Of a stretch of 9,638 nt of DNA, positions 1 to 8,444 are shown in pieces. Numbering within the stretch: the first letter of the stretch is position 1; every line of letters begins with the position of its first letter. The translations under genes and the position numbers were made by a program. Under the pieces are notes generated by a model that saw nothing but the letters and a program-made list of their open reading frames with translations, was not told the DNA's origin and ran no database searches. Source of the DNA: Synechococcales cyanobacterium PMM_0003 (GTDB taxonomy: Bacteria; Cyanobacteriota; Cyanobacteriia; Pseudanabaenales; Pseudanabaenaceae); NCBI GenBank assembly GCA_949128015.1, contig CASBRC010000336.1, positions 1 to 9,638 on the forward strand, read 5' to 3'.

Positions 1-527
1 TCGCGATCAATGCGACTAATGATGCCTGTAGTCAATGTCCCCGCAAAACGTCCGAAAGGATTGCCGATCGCAAAAGCTCTCTGCCCTACTTGAATGCCAC
101 TAGAAGAAGCAATCTGAATCGTGGGCAGACTTGTGGTTACACCCTCTAGTCTGATTACGGCAAGATCAGGGTTGCGACTGCTAGCAATTACCACCCCACG
201 AAATCGGCGCTGATCGCTAAGGATCACATTTACGATAGTTGCGCCTCTGACGACATGGGCGTTAGTTAAAACCAATCCTTTAGAATCGATGAACGAGCCG
301 CTACCATTACCCCGCGCCGATTGAATTGAGACGACGGCTGGGCTAGCTGACTTGTAAACGCGAATATTGGTATCTTCGTCAGATTGAGCATTGACTGGGA
401 AAGGCGCGAGCAAAGGAATAGAGACGATCGCGCTGAGACTACCGCACAAAACAAGGCTAGATGCCACAAAATTAATAAAACCTTTTTGTATTCCTTTTTT
501 CACGAAACCATCCTTAAGCGCAGTCAT
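1..527 (-). CDS. HtrA/Deg-family trypsin-like serine protease, N-terminal part (cut by window edge)
   Basis: Exported serine endoprotease of the HtrA/DegP/HhoA type, which degrades or refolds damaged proteins in the periplasm or at the thylakoid lumen. Translating the minus strand gives 175 complete codons that run off position 1. Residues 10-47 form a signal peptide: lysines, a hydrophobic stretch, then a PVNA|QS cleavage site. The mature part has the family motif GLVLTNAHVV with catalytic His91, and NPDLAVIRL with catalytic Asp121, followed by GQRAFAIGNPFG, the strand ahead of the active-site loop. The GNSGGP serine motif and any PDZ domain lie beyond the window, so activity cannot be judged. 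Start choice is open: ATG at 527 has no ribosome binding site, whereas GTG at 503 has AAGGA seven bases upstream and gives a more usual V/MKKG signal-peptide start. Family call is firm; the exact paralogue (hhoA, hhoB, htrA) is not assignable. Confidence 0.9.
   Translation of the reverse strand, partial: MTALKDGFVKKGIQKGFINFVASSLVLCGSLSAIVSIPLLAPFPVNAQSDEDTNIRVYKSASPAVVSIQSARGNGSGSFIDSKGLVLTNAHVVRGATIVNVILSDQRRFRGVVIASSRNPDLAVIRLEGVTTSLPTIQIASSSGIQVGQRAFAIGNPFGRFAGTLTTGIISRIDR
511..515 (-). promoter_or_regulatory. Shine-Dalgarno AAGGA favouring a GTG start at 503 for the HtrA gene
   Basis: On the minus strand AAGGA is followed by a seven-base spacer and GTG at 503-501. This start would remove eight residues from the ATG-initiated protein and leave a signal peptide beginning with a start Met and two lysines. 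The ATG at 527 has only an A-rich leader before it. Sequence seen directly; use of the site is inferred. Confidence 0.45.
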
Positions 528-664
528 TTTTTGTTTACAACTAATATCAATATAGAGACAAGAGAGCTTAGCTCCTTGTTTCCAGATTCTAGAAAATTAG
601 TCGAAAGTTGCTTTCACTATTATCGCTACTTTCAATTGCGATCGCGCATCGTCCGAAGTAACTA

Positions 665-717
665 AAGCCCAAAGAGTATAATGCGGCGCTTTGCGCCGCA
701 TTATACTCTTTGGGCTT
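665..717. repeat. Perfect 25-bp palindrome (hairpin H1), GCGC-TTT-GCGC core
   Basis: Arms 665-689 and 693-717 are exact reverse complements around the loop TTT. The innermost part is GGCGC TTT GCGCC and the outer end is AAGCCCAAA. It lies 8 bases after the response regulator stop codon and about 140 bases before the HtrA start, both on the minus strand, so it could end or attenuate the kinase-regulator transcript or protect its 3' end. No T-run follows on either strand, so it is not a classic intrinsic terminator. Each arm contains TATAAT, but with no -35 at the right distance. It belongs to the same palindrome family as 8280-8330. Confidence 0.9.
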
Positions 718-725
718 GATTCTTT

Positions 726-1193
726 TTAAACTTGGGGCGATCGATTGATTAAAACCCAATAAAATCCCAATTGCTCAACAGCCTTATTAAATTGCTCAAA
801 ATCAACGGGTTTTACAATATAACTATTCACACCAAGCTTATAACTCTCGATCACATCACTGTCTTGAGCCGAAGAAGTTAGCACCACAATGGGAATCATC
901 TGTGTGCGGGGATCTGCTTTAATTTGTCGTAAAACTTCTAGCCCACTGACCTTTGGCAACTTTAAATCGAGCAAGATCATTTTCGGATGGTCAGTGATTT
1001 GACGATGAGCATATTTTCCTCGACAAAAGAGAAAATCAAGAGCTTCTGCCCCATCTTCTAGTAGTTGAATCTGATTGGTAATTCTGCCACGACGTAAGGC
1101 TCGAATCGCTAACTCAGAATCAGCAGGATTGTCTTCAACTAAGAGGATAAAGACACTTTGATCGGAAAATTGCTCAGAAATTGGGTCTGTCAT
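726..1193 (-). CDS. Single-domain CheY-like response regulator, Rcp1 type
   Basis: Phosphate receiver of a two-component system, 155 residues, cytoplasmic, with no DNA-binding or enzymatic output domain. The receiver fold is complete: acidic pair Glu20-Asp21 in LLVEDNPAD, phospho-acceptor Asp76 in [13 protein letters not shown], Thr106 in VVLTSS and Lys128 in VKPVDF. The [10 protein letters not shown] start, the long loop with a FCRGKY-like segment between helix 2 and strand 3, and the IPIVVLTSS strand are typical of the cyanobacterial Rcp1 group, whose members partner phytochrome-like and other hybrid histidine kinases. Its ATG shares one base with the stop of the upstream kinase gene (TAATG), and I see no Shine-Dalgarno within the preceding 15 bases. 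Translation therefore probably depends on ribosomes finishing the kinase gene. The likely phosphodonor is that kinase; the downstream target is unknown. Confidence 0.93.
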   Translation of the reverse strand: MTDPISEQFSDQSVFILLVEDNPADSELAIRALRRGRITNQIQLLEDGAEALDFLFCRGKYAHRQITDHPKMILLDLKLPKVSGLEVLRQIKADPRTQMIPIVVLTSSAQDSDVIESYKLGVNSYIVKPVDFEQFNKAVEQLGFYWVLINRSPQV

Positions 1194-4100
1194 TAGTTTG
1201 TATATTGATCGGGAATTGTGAAGTAAAAAGTGGCTCCTTGATTGATAGATGCTTCTGCCCAGACCAGACCTCCATGCCTTTGAATAATTCTTTGGACGAT
1301 CGCCAGTCCGATACCTGTGCCTTCAAAGTCTTTTTCAAGATGCATTCGCTGAAATACTCCAAACAACTTGTCAGCATATTGCATATCAAATCCAGCCCCA
1401 TTATCTCGAATAAAGTACGCTCCTTGCTCATCGATTATTTGATAACCAATCTCAATCCTAGGATTTGTAATTTTTCCCGTATATTTGATCGCATTGGCGA
1501 TCAAATTAATCCAAACTTGAGTTAGCAAAGAGTTATCTGCTTCGCAATTAGGCAAATCGGCAATGATTAAATTGATTTGACGCTGTTCTATTTCTACTTG
1601 AAAGTCAATCAATATTTGTTGGACAAAATCATTCATTAAAATTGGTCGCCGCAAAAGTTGCTTACGATTCCAACGAGATAGGTTTAACAGATCATCAATT
1701 AACTCGCCCATGCGCTTAGCATTGTCGCGGACGATTTTGAGATAACGAGGGGCTTCACCCTCAAGGCGATCGCAATAATCCTCTTGTAATATCCGCGAAA
1801 ATCCATCAATCGCTCGCAAAGGTGCGCGGAGATCATGGGAAACTGAATAAGAGAAAGATTCGAGTTCTTTATTGGCAGCTTCTAGCCGAGCAGTACGTTC
1901 GATGACTCTGTTCTCAAGGGATTGGTTAAGTTCATATAGGGCTTCATTGGCGGCTTTACGCTGCAATTCGGCAGAAGCTCTTGCTGCAAACACCTGCAAA
2001 ATATTGCTAATCCGTTCAGTTTCTTGCAGAGGTTGGGTATCGAGAATGCAAAGATTGCCAATGGGATTACCATCAGCATCTTTAAGAGAAATTCCCATGT
2101 AGCTTTCTGCTTGCATAGTTACTAAGTCGGCATCATTTGGAAACAATTGCTGCACAAAGCACTCACAGATAAACTCGCCGTTTCTCAAGGCGATCTCGCA
2201 TGGTGTATAAGCTGGAAAATACATAATTGGCGATTGCATGGTTCCATTTGCCCAAAATGCTAAGGCATAAAGTTGATCGCCAACTACTTGAGTGACCAAC
2301 GCATACTTGACATGCAAGGCTTCAGCAATATGTTTTACTAAAGCGGGGAAGAAGTCATCACCAGTAACCGCAGCCGTTCCTGCGACTAGATTTTGTAATG
2401 TCATTTCCGATCGCTTCAGGGCGGCTTCGCGTTCCTTGGCTTCACTGATGTCGCGCATAATTGTGGAGATATATTCCACATCTCCTTGAGCAGACTTATG
2501 GGCGATGATCATTTGTGAAACTGGAATTTCTATACCTTCATGGGTTAATAAAGCTGTTTCTCCTATCCATATACCATGTTCGACTGCGGCGGGTATACCT
2601 TGATTTTGAACGATTTCTAGCGCCCATTGCGGATGATAATTCGGAATTGTTAATTGAGATACATCTGCCTCAGGTGCTAGTCCTTGAATTTTATTCGCCT
2701 GAGCATTATTCCAGATTCCTTTGCCCTGTAGAGATGATATGCCAATAATGTCGGTGGAAGCTTGGATGATCGCAATTACGCGATCGCGTTCTTTTTCGGC
2801 TATTTTGCGATCGCAAATCTCTACTTGCAAAGACTGATTTAGTTCTTCTTGTTGCTGTAACAATCGAGCTTTAACAATTGAGATAGCCGCTTGTGTGGAA
2901 AGTAAGTTAAGGATTTCGAGGCGTTCTGACGTAAATGCACCAGTGACCAGATTATTCTCTAATAGCACAATTGCAGTCATATTTCCCTGATTGAGTAGGG
3001 GCATACATAACAGTGATTTAGACTGATAATGCACGATCCAAGGATCATTTTGGAAATCACCAACTTGAGCCGCATTATTTAACACAACGCTCTCTTTGGT
3101 TCGCGCAACATAATGAACTAAGGAAATCGGAACATAGAAGTTGTTGTCAACTGAGATGGAATCAATGGAGATCGACTGCATCACCACTACTTGCTCATAG
3201 TTAATTGTCTTGATTGCTTCAATGCACCAGTCATCTTGAATTGATGACTGAGAGGAGCTTCTCGGCAATAATAGATAGCCAGTTTGCGCTCCTGCATTCT
3301 CAATCAAAATATTCATTAATGTTTTGAGGAGTCGATCAAGCTTAATTTCGCTTGTGATCGCATGGGAAGAGCGCAGCACTGCTTCTAGATCGAGTAATGC
3401 CGAATTATTAGGGGATGATTGCCTAGAGATCGATTTATCATATAAGCTTTGACTTAAATTCTTGTCAATCAAACTTTTTTCAAATAGGATCGCATAATGA
3501 TTCTCTAAATGCTGCACTTTCGCTAAGGCTCCCCATTGCAAATAGTGATATCTTGCTTCTTGCATATAAGCTTTCGCAATCATGAGACGATTTTGTTTTA
3601 AATAGAACTTAGCAGCGAGTTCGTTAGCTAATGCTTGATCTTGAAGATAGCCATTCTCTCTAGCTCCCTCTATAGCCAGATCATAGGCTTCCATAGCTGC
3701 TAATACTTGTCCTGATACATGATATCGTTCTGCTTCGATCAGATGTAGTTGATGCAAATAATTCATTGGTGCATGTTCTGCCCAAATTTGAATTTTTGCT
3801 AAGTTTTCTTCTATTCTAGTCATGGTTTTTGCTTGATTTGCGATCGCAAGATCGCTATAAATAGCTAGATTAGCAAGGGTATCATAAAAATAAAAAGACG
3901 AGTAGGATCTTAGACCAATCGCCGCACCTTCATAGAGTTTCGAGTGATCGGCATGTTCGATTGCTTGGGTGTTATTTTCAAATAAATAGCAAAGTACGAG
4001 CTGATGAAAATATAATGCATGTAAAGAAGTGCGATCGCCTTTCTCAATATGGATTGGTAGCATTATATTTACATCGTAGATTTCACCAACTAAATGACAA

Positions 4101-7100
4101 GGATCGGCAGATTTTCCTAAAAGATTTAAAATATTTTGGTGATAGATATATAACCAGTTCAGAGTTGTTTGTTGTTTTAATTGATTAACTAAGATTTCAT
4201 ACTCTGACATTTCCTGTTCTAGAGAGTTCAATTCTCTCCCTAAGAAGTAAAGATATTGTGTGTGTATGCACAATCCATAAGCCCCAAATTCAAAGTCACC
4301 TGTCTCTACGCCAAGAATGTAAGCATCTAGCAGAGGCTGAAGCGTTTCTTGAAGGTGATATTTCCAATGAGTGATAAATACATGCACAATCACTAAAGTC
4401 TTTGCCCTTAATTCTTGTGATGCAAAGCGATCTAGCAATTGTAAAGCTAGTTGACCAAATTGATAGCCTAGATCGATTTGATTGATCAGCCCACAGAGAA
4501 TCAATCCACAAGCAGAATATCCGTAGGTTGAACCGATCGCATTTCCTTTATTTATTGACAATCTCACTAGTTGTAAAACCACGAAAATATATAGCTCTGG
4601 TGAAGCGCTGTAAGCCGCCGCCGCCATACTGAGGAGAATATTTATCGAGGCAAGGGATACTGCATCAGTCATTAATGGAAGTTCTAAAAGATCGGCAATA
4701 GGATGTAAAGTTAAAAACTCTTGAAAATTTTGTAAAGCCAATCCCACATCTGCTTGTGAAGATTGTATCGGTAATTCAATTGCTAGTAGATTTAAGGTGT
4801 CAATCCCTATGGCGATCGCTTCTAATCTCTGATTTTGGGCAACCAAAGCTTGGATTTGGATTTCATAGACTTTAATTTTGTCTAATATAGTTCTGCCATG
4901 TCTAGCAATAACGTTCGCCCATTCCCCCATCTGCACAAAGTCACCATTTAAAAATGCGACTTCAACTGCTAGTTGATATAGATTTAGAGATAGCTCATAT
5001 TGATCTTGCCAGCTTTCGACTTCTAATAATTCCACACCAGTTTTGGCGTAGTTAAAAGCATTATTATAAGCGGCTGAATCTTTTGCTTTTTGGCTAGCGA
5101 TCAAGTTGAGTTGAGCTAATTGTTGGCGATCGCTTTGGCTGGAAATCAGTTCTAAACCAAAATTAAGTTGATCGACAATATCAAAGATTTTTGATTCTAG
5201 TTCTTTGTCAGAGGTGCTTCTAAGTAGTTGCAGTCCAATTTTTTGATGGATGGCAGCTTGATTTGGATTGGGAATCAACGAATAAGCGGCTTGTTGAATG
5301 CGATCGTGGACAAATTTATAAGAAACTTCAGGATAATCGCTAGTTAACTCGATTCCGTAATGAATTGATTGGTGAGCATTGCTGAGTGGCAAGATTAATC
5401 CTACTGCGATCGCCTCTTTTAGTTCCTGAATAGTCTCAATATGCGATCGCTCACTGACCAGCACCAGCTCATTTAGCTCAAACTGATTGCCGATACAAGC
5501 GGCGATTTGTAATAACTCTTGAGTGCGATCGCCAAGCTTTTGGATCTTCTTAGCCATCAAGCTCACGACATTATCGGTAATTTCCTGTTCTTGAATTTGG
5601 GTGATTTGCCATTGCCATTGTCGGGATTGATAATCAAATCTTAGTAAATTTTCACTATGCAAGGTCTTCAAAAATTCATTCATAAAGAACGGATTTCCAC
5701 CTGTTTTTTGTTGCACTAGTTCTGCTAATGGCAGAGAATGTATCGTTGAGCAACGTAGGGTGTCAGCAATAAACTGATTGATATCACTAAGGTTTAATGT
5801 TGACAAATAAAGTTGATTGATTGTTCCATTGGTCTGTTTAATGCTCTCGATCATTTGCATAATCGGATGAGTTACGTTAACTTGGTTATCTCGATATGCA
5901 CCAATCAAAAGCAGGTTCTGTGGTTCAGTTGTAGTTGCTAATAGCTCTAGCAATTTTAATGAAGCGCGATCCGCCCATTGCAGATCATCCAAGAAAATCA
6001 CCAATGGATGTTCTAATTGAGCAAAAATATGAATAAAGTTTTGGAAAACACGATTGAATCGATTTTGGGCTTTATTATCTGATCCATCAGTGATCGGAGA
6101 CTTAACTGTTTGCTTACCGATAATCATTTCTAGCGATGGAATCACTTGAATAATCATCTGGCTGTTAGCTCCCAAGATCGCCATAATTTGCGATCGCCAT
6201 CGCGCTAAACTCTCGGCACTTTCAGTAAGCAATTGTTTGATTAGTTCCTGAAAAGCCTGAATAATCGCTAAATAAGGAATATTTCGCTGATATTGTTCAA
6301 ATTTGCCCGATATAAAATAGCCATGACTTTTTGCGATCGGTTTACGGATTTCTTGCACAAGGCTAGACTTCCCAATTCCCGAATAGCCTGACACCAAAAT
6401 CATCTCCACGCAATTACCATGAGCCTTAGCCCCTTCAGCATCAGCGATCCTTGCAAAGGCAGCTAATAAATCTTCAATTTCATTAGTTCTGCCATATAGC
6501 TTTTCGGAAATCAAAAACTTGTCAGCAATATCCTGTTGTGCTAGCTCAAAAGCATCTACTACGCCCTTGTTCTGTAACTGGCTCAAGCAGTTCTCTAAAT
6601 CAGCCTTTACACCCCATGCGCTCTGATACCTGTCCTCAGCAGTTTTTGCAAGCAATTTGAGGATTATTTGTGATAGTACTATGGGAATTTGAGAATTAAT
6701 TAAATGCGGTGCGATCGGTTCTAGGGCTAAATGATAATGGAGCAGGGCTAAGGGATCGTCGCTCTCAAATGGTAAGCGCCCAGTCAGCATTTGATAAAAA
6801 GTCACTCCCATCGCATAAATATCTGTGCGATAGTCCAGCGATCGATTCATCCTTCCTGTTTGTTCAGGCGAAATATAGTTTAAAGTTCCTTCCAGTACTT
6901 GATTGTGGTTAAGGATGAATGTCTCTTTTGCTAAATCTGATGCAATTCCAAAATCAATTATTTTTAACTGCTGCGTTTCGGGATTAAAGACTAGATTGCA
7001 CGGGTTAATATCTTTATGAATAATATTAGCAGCATGGACTTGACCGACACCTTCACAGATCTGAATTGCCAAGGTTAAAAACTCGACCAAACTCAACTTT

Positions 7101-7396
7101 TTTGAATCTAATATTTCAGATAGAGATATGCCGCCAAAATCTTCTAAGACGATCACAAAAGCATTTTGATTGCGATGCAAATCATAGGCTTTAATCACTA
7201 AGTCAGAATCAAGACTTCTAGTGATTTCATATTCTAATTTATATCTACCGATAGCTTGGACGTTTGGAAATTCTGTGCTTAAGACTTTCAGGATTACGGG
7301 TAAGTTATCTTGTCGGCGAATACACCGATAAATCTGAGAGTTAAAACTTTCGTGGATCTTGCTAAGAACTTGATATTCAGATGTATTTACCAACAC
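1193..7396 (-). CDS. Trifunctional Ser/Thr kinase - AAA ATPase - sensor histidine kinase (2067 residues)
   Basis: Very large soluble signalling protein of the cyanobacterial HstK-like class. Domains in order: Ser/Thr kinase, about 8-270, with ATP-binding Lys37, catalytic loop HKDINPCN (Asp129, Asn134), DFG 148-150 and SPEQTGR from 176; AAA/STAND-type ATPase, about 298-570, with Walker A GYSGIGKS (337-344) and Walker [13 protein letters not shown] (465-476); a long alpha-helical TPR-like region, about 610-1310; GAF, about 1350-1508; PAS, about 1537-1655; second GAF, about 1665-1812; coiled-coil linker; HisKA with H-box SVSHDLRAP (His1854); HATPase with N-box [10 protein letters not shown] (1964-1973), G1 DNGAGF (1998-2003), F-box LFGVFQRMH and G2 GTGIGL (2026-2031). 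No membrane segment or signal peptide is visible. Two oddities of the N-terminal kinase: its nucleotide loop (ESFNSQIYR) has no glycines, and the usual catalytic-loop lysine is Asn131. The GAF domains lack an obvious bilin-binding motif. The start is GTG; an in-frame TAA two codons upstream rules out a longer form. Confidence 0.95.
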   Translation of the reverse strand: MLVNTSEYQVLSKIHESFNSQIYRCIRRQDNLPVILKVLSTEFPNVQAIGRYKLEYEITRSLDSDLVIKAYDLHRNQNAFVIVLEDFGGISLSEILDSKKLSLVEFLTLAIQICEGVGQVHAANIIHKDINPCNLVFNPETQQLKIIDFGIASDLAKETFILNHNQVLEGTLNYISPEQTGRMNRSLDYRTDIYAMGVTFYQMLTGRLPFESDDPLALLHYHLALEPIAPHLINSQIPIVLSQIILKLLAKTAEDRYQSAWGVKADLENCLSQLQNKGVVDAFELAQQDIADKFLISEKLYGRTNEIEDLLAAFARIADAEGAKAHGNCVEMILVSGYSGIGKSSLVQEIRKPIAKSHGYFISGKFEQYQRNIPYLAIIQAFQELIKQLLTESAESLARWRSQIMAILGANSQMIIQVIPSLEMIIGKQTVKSPITDGSDNKAQNRFNRVFQNFIHIFAQLEHPLVIFLDDLQWADRASLKLLELLATTTEPQNLLLIGAYRDNQVNVTHPIMQMIESIKQTNGTINQLYLSTLNLSDINQFIADTLRCSTIHSLPLAELVQQKTGGNPFFMNEFLKTLHSENLLRFDYQSRQWQWQITQIQEQEITDNVVSLMAKKIQKLGDRTQELLQIAACIGNQFELNELVLVSERSHIETIQELKEAIAVGLILPLSNAHQSIHYGIELTSDYPEVSYKFVHDRIQQAAYSLIPNPNQAAIHQKIGLQLLRSTSDKELESKIFDIVDQLNFGLELISSQSDRQQLAQLNLIASQKAKDSAAYNNAFNYAKTGVELLEVESWQDQYELSLNLYQLAVEVAFLNGDFVQMGEWANVIARHGRTILDKIKVYEIQIQALVAQNQRLEAIAIGIDTLNLLAIELPIQSSQADVGLALQNFQEFLTLHPIADLLELPLMTDAVSLASINILLSMAAAAYSASPELYIFVVLQLVRLSINKGNAIGSTYGYSACGLILCGLINQIDLGYQFGQLALQLLDRFASQELRAKTLVIVHVFITHWKYHLQETLQPLLDAYILGVETGDFEFGAYGLCIHTQYLYFLGRELNSLEQEMSEYEILVNQLKQQTTLNWLYIYHQNILNLLGKSADPCHLVGEIYDVNIMLPIHIEKGDRTSLHALYFHQLVLCYLFENNTQAIEHADHSKLYEGAAIGLRSYSSFYFYDTLANLAIYSDLAIANQAKTMTRIEENLAKIQIWAEHAPMNYLHQLHLIEAERYHVSGQVLAAMEAYDLAIEGARENGYLQDQALANELAAKFYLKQNRLMIAKAYMQEARYHYLQWGALAKVQHLENHYAILFEKSLIDKNLSQSLYDKSISRQSSPNNSALLDLEAVLRSSHAITSEIKLDRLLKTLMNILIENAGAQTGYLLLPRSSSQSSIQDDWCIEAIKTINYEQVVVMQSISIDSISVDNNFYVPISLVHYVARTKESVVLNNAAQVGDFQNDPWIVHYQSKSLLCMPLLNQGNMTAIVLLENNLVTGAFTSERLEILNLLSTQAAISIVKARLLQQQEELNQSLQVEICDRKIAEKERDRVIAIIQASTDIIGISSLQGKGIWNNAQANKIQGLAPEADVSQLTIPNYHPQWALEIVQNQGIPAAVEHGIWIGETALLTHEGIEIPVSQMIIAHKSAQGDVEYISTIMRDISEAKEREAALKRSEMTLQNLVAGTAAVTGDDFFPALVKHIAEALHVKYALVTQVVGDQLYALAFWANGTMQSPIMYFPAYTPCEIALRNGEFICECFVQQLFPNDADLVTMQAESYMGISLKDADGNPIGNLCILDTQPLQETERISNILQVFAARASAELQRKAANEALYELNQSLENRVIERTARLEAANKELESFSYSVSHDLRAPLRAIDGFSRILQEDYCDRLEGEAPRYLKIVRDNAKRMGELIDDLLNLSRWNRKQLLRRPILMNDFVQQILIDFQVEIEQRQINLIIADLPNCEADNSLLTQVWINLIANAIKYTGKITNPRIEIGYQIIDEQGAYFIRDNGAGFDMQYADKLFGVFQRMHLEKDFEGTGIGLAIVQRIIQRHGGLVWAEASINQGATFYFTIPDQYTN

Positions 7397-7600
7397 AATT
7401 TAGCCTTCTTGATTGTTTGACTAGATCTCAACCTACGCCTTACGTTAATTGCTTCCATAGAAACAGTTTTATAATGAGCATTACTAAATTGCTATTATTT
7501 GACTTCCAAAAATCCTAATATTTTTTTTATGATACCTTTATAAAGAGGGATTATATGACTTATGACTGTAGATTACAAGATGTTTTTTAATCTATCTGGG
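7397..7600 (-). other. AT-rich upstream region of the kinase-regulator operon
   Basis: No gene is visible here. The stretch must hold the promoter of the kinase-regulator operon unless transcription starts further up. On the minus strand TATAAA at 7473-7468 is a possible -10 box, but 17 bases upstream of it there is no TTGACA-like sequence. Runs of T on the plus strand near 7521-7529 give bendable A-tract DNA. Two short reading frames start near 7555-7563, but they are 11 and 34 codons long and the longer one runs through the palindrome at 7601, so I do not call them genes. Confidence 0.3.
7404..7410 (-). promoter_or_regulatory. Ribosome binding site fixing the GTG start of the kinase gene
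   Basis: AAGAAGG on the minus strand is followed by the seven-base spacer CTAAATT and GTG at 7396-7394. The spacer itself contains TAA in the reading frame, so translation cannot begin further upstream. Together these settle the unusual GTG start. Confidence 0.75.
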
Positions 7601-7662
7601 CTACTCCCTTCCCGCCCAAGAATTAGCGCCGCAACGCTAATTCTTGGGCGGGAAGGGAGTAG
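7601..7662. repeat. Perfect 28-bp palindrome (hairpin H2)
   Basis: Arms 7601-7628 and 7635-7662 are exact reverse complements with a six-base loop CCGCAA. The middle of the arm, GCCCAAGAA followed by AGCG next to the loop, matches the outer arm of the hairpin at 8282 and resembles that at 667, so it looks like a relative with an extra outer segment (CTACTCCCTTCCC). It lies between the 3' end of ruvC and the 5' end of the kinase gene. No T-run follows, so a terminator role is doubtful. Confidence 0.88.
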
Positions 7663-7699
7663 TTAAATAATTATCGCGATCGCAAATTTATATCCACAC

Positions 7700-7729
7700 A
7701 AAAAAAGCAGCGCGAAGCGCCGCCTTTTT
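7700..7729 (-). terminator. Intrinsic terminator of ruvC
   Basis: Read on the minus strand this is AAAAAGGCGGCGC, loop TTC, GCGCTGC and then seven T, 36 bases after the ruvC stop. As RNA from that strand all stem positions pair, two of them as G-U; on the plus strand the same two positions would be A-C mismatches, so the structure works best for ruvC transcripts. A-run, GC-rich stem and U-run form a textbook factor-independent terminator. Its core GCGC-TTC-GCGC is that of the neighbouring palindrome family. Confidence 0.8.
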
Positions 7730-7745
7730 CGTGATTTTTGTTTGA

Positions 7746-7756
7746 GCGCAAAGCGC
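7746..7756. repeat. Minimal GCGC-AAA-GCGC palindrome, probably a decayed family member
   Basis: Only the 4-bp core pairs (GCGC AAA GCGC); the next bases on each side do not. It sits between the ruvC stop codon and its terminator. The identical 11-base core recurs at 8398-8408. Confidence 0.55.
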
Positions 7757-7764
7757 GATAACTA

Positions 7765-8232
7765 TTAAGCAATTAGCCAACAAGTTAGTGCTGCTGCGAT
7801 CGCATCAGCCGCATCATCAGGACGTGGAATCGCATCAAGATTTAATTCACGCTTAACTGCTTCTTGTACATCGCTCTTATCAGCATTGCCATGCCCAGTC
7901 AGCGCTAGCTTAATTTGTGGTGGCGAAAACTCAATCGGTTCGATCTTATGTTGATTTAAAACTAATACGATTACACCCCTCGCCTGAGCCACATTCACCA
8001 AGTTGCCCATGCGATAAAAGAATAATTTTTCCATTCCCACCACTTGCGGCTGAAATTGCTCGATCAGCGTATGCATATCTTCATAAATAGTCTTTAAGCG
8101 ATCGCCAATCGGTGTTTGCTTTGGCGTAACGATTGTCCCAAATTCTAATAGTTTTGGGGAGGCTGGCTTTTCAACTTCAATTAAGCCAAACCCAACAATG
8201 GCTAAACCTGGATCAATTCCTAAAATTTTCAT
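7765..8232 (-). CDS. ruvC: Crossover junction endodeoxyribonuclease RuvC
   Basis: Holliday-junction resolvase of recombinational repair; as a dimer it makes paired nicks in junctions moved by RuvAB. The 155-residue protein has the usual length and full catalytic set: Asp7 in MKILGIDPG, Glu68 in VVGMEKLFF, and Asp140 and Asp143 in PRPDDAADA. The conserved NVAQARG segment (80-86) and the [12 protein letters not shown] segment (112-123) are also present. I start at ATG 8232, where MKILGIDPG gives the family N-terminus and AGGA lies eight bases upstream; a TTG seven codons earlier keeps the frame open but is unlikely. The gene stands alone, diverges from purT across a hairpin-rich spacer, and ends in its own terminator. 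Confidence 0.96.
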   Translation of the reverse strand: MKILGIDPGLAIVGFGLIEVEKPASPKLLEFGTIVTPKQTPIGDRLKTIYEDMHTLIEQFQPQVVGMEKLFFYRMGNLVNVAQARGVIVLVLNQHKIEPIEFSPPQIKLALTGHGNADKSDVQEAVKRELNLDAIPRPDDAADAIAAALTCWLIA

Positions 8233-8279
8233 ATAAGCTATCCTATCACTCAATTATCCATCCGCCTTACAACAAATCA

Positions 8280-8330
8280 AAGCCCAAGAAATGTGAAGTG
8301 GCGCAGAGCGCCACTTCACATTTCTTGGGC
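8280..8330. repeat. Perfect 23-bp palindrome (hairpin H3), GCGC-AGA-GCGC core
   Basis: Arms 8282-8304 and 8308-8330 are exact reverse complements around AGA. Counting the two A bases before the arm, the left half begins AAGCCCAA and ends GGCGC, as in the palindrome at 665, with the same 25-base spacing. Within that span seven bases differ between the two copies, and the opposite arm carries the complement of each. It lies in the ruvC-purT spacer. Confidence 0.9.
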
Positions 8331-8333
8331 AGT

Positions 8334-8386
8334 CCAGAAAAAATTTTGAAAGTGCCGCGAAGCGGCGCTTTCAAAATTTTTTCTGG
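8334..8386. repeat. 25-bp palindrome (hairpin H4), GCCGC-GAA-GCGGC core
   Basis: Arms 8334-8358 and 8362-8386 pair throughout, with one T-G wobble (8353 with 8367); the loop is GAA. It starts three bases after the previous hairpin. The outer end CCAGAAA and the inner TGAAAGTGCCGC resemble the arm of the hairpin at 8282. On the plus strand it is followed by GTTTTAT, a short T-stretch that might give weak termination upstream of purT. Confidence 0.88.
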
Positions 8387-8394
8387 GTTTTATA

Positions 8395-8411
8395 ACAGCG
8401 CAAAGCGCTGT
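8395..8411. repeat. Short 7-bp palindrome (hairpin H5), GCGC-AAA-GCGC core
   Basis: ACAGCGC and GCGCTGT pair around AAA. It lies nine bases after the previous hairpin and 33 bases before the purT ATG, so any purT transcript starting upstream would carry it in its leader. It is either a decayed or a minimal member of the family. Confidence 0.7.
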
Positions 8412-8444
8412 AACATTGCTTTAGTAGAGATCTGAGTGAATTCA

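Larger units (their letters stand above)
8233..8444. promoter_or_regulatory. Divergent ruvC-purT intergenic region, mostly filled by hairpins
   Basis: The first 47 bases upstream of ruvC (8233-8279) are free of palindromes and would have to hold much of its promoter or leader. From 8280 to 8411 three hairpins follow almost end to end. Only 33 bases separate the last one from the purT ATG, too few for a full promoter plus leader. TATAAC at 8391-8396 could be a -10 box for purT, but the matching -35 position is inside a hairpin arm and is poor. GAG at 8434-8436 is a weak ribosome binding site for the ATG at 8445. Confidence 0.4.

Noticed and set aside
384..665. Plus-strand reading frame of 93 codons opposite the HtrA gene
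   Set aside because: It lies antisense to the HtrA N-terminus and spacer, has no recognisable motif, and the opposite frame is clearly the protease.
1678..1812. Second GAF domain of the large kinase as a bilin-binding photosensor
   Set aside because: Although the partner is Rcp1-like and several cysteines occur (1733, 1744, 1746), the sequence around them does not show a phytochrome or cyanobacteriochrome chromophore pocket motif that I recognise.
7601..7662. Could this be an intrinsic terminator for the ruvC or kinase transcripts?
   Set aside because: No T-run follows the stem on either strand; the nearby 7700-7729 structure fits ruvC far better, and the kinase gene runs away from it.
7563..7667. 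Possible 34-residue peptide starting ATGACTGTAG
   Set aside because: Most of its codons are the arms of the 28-bp palindrome, and no convincing ribosome binding site fits this frame.
665..8411. The palindromes as a CRISPR array
   Set aside because: Copies are scattered over nearly 8 kb, each is itself a hairpin with its own arm sequence, and there are no regular spacers or cas genes.
8133..8435. Plus-strand reading frame of 100 codons crossing the ruvC start and the hairpins
   Set aside because: Half of it is antisense to ruvC and the rest reads through three palindromes; the translation looks like no protein family.
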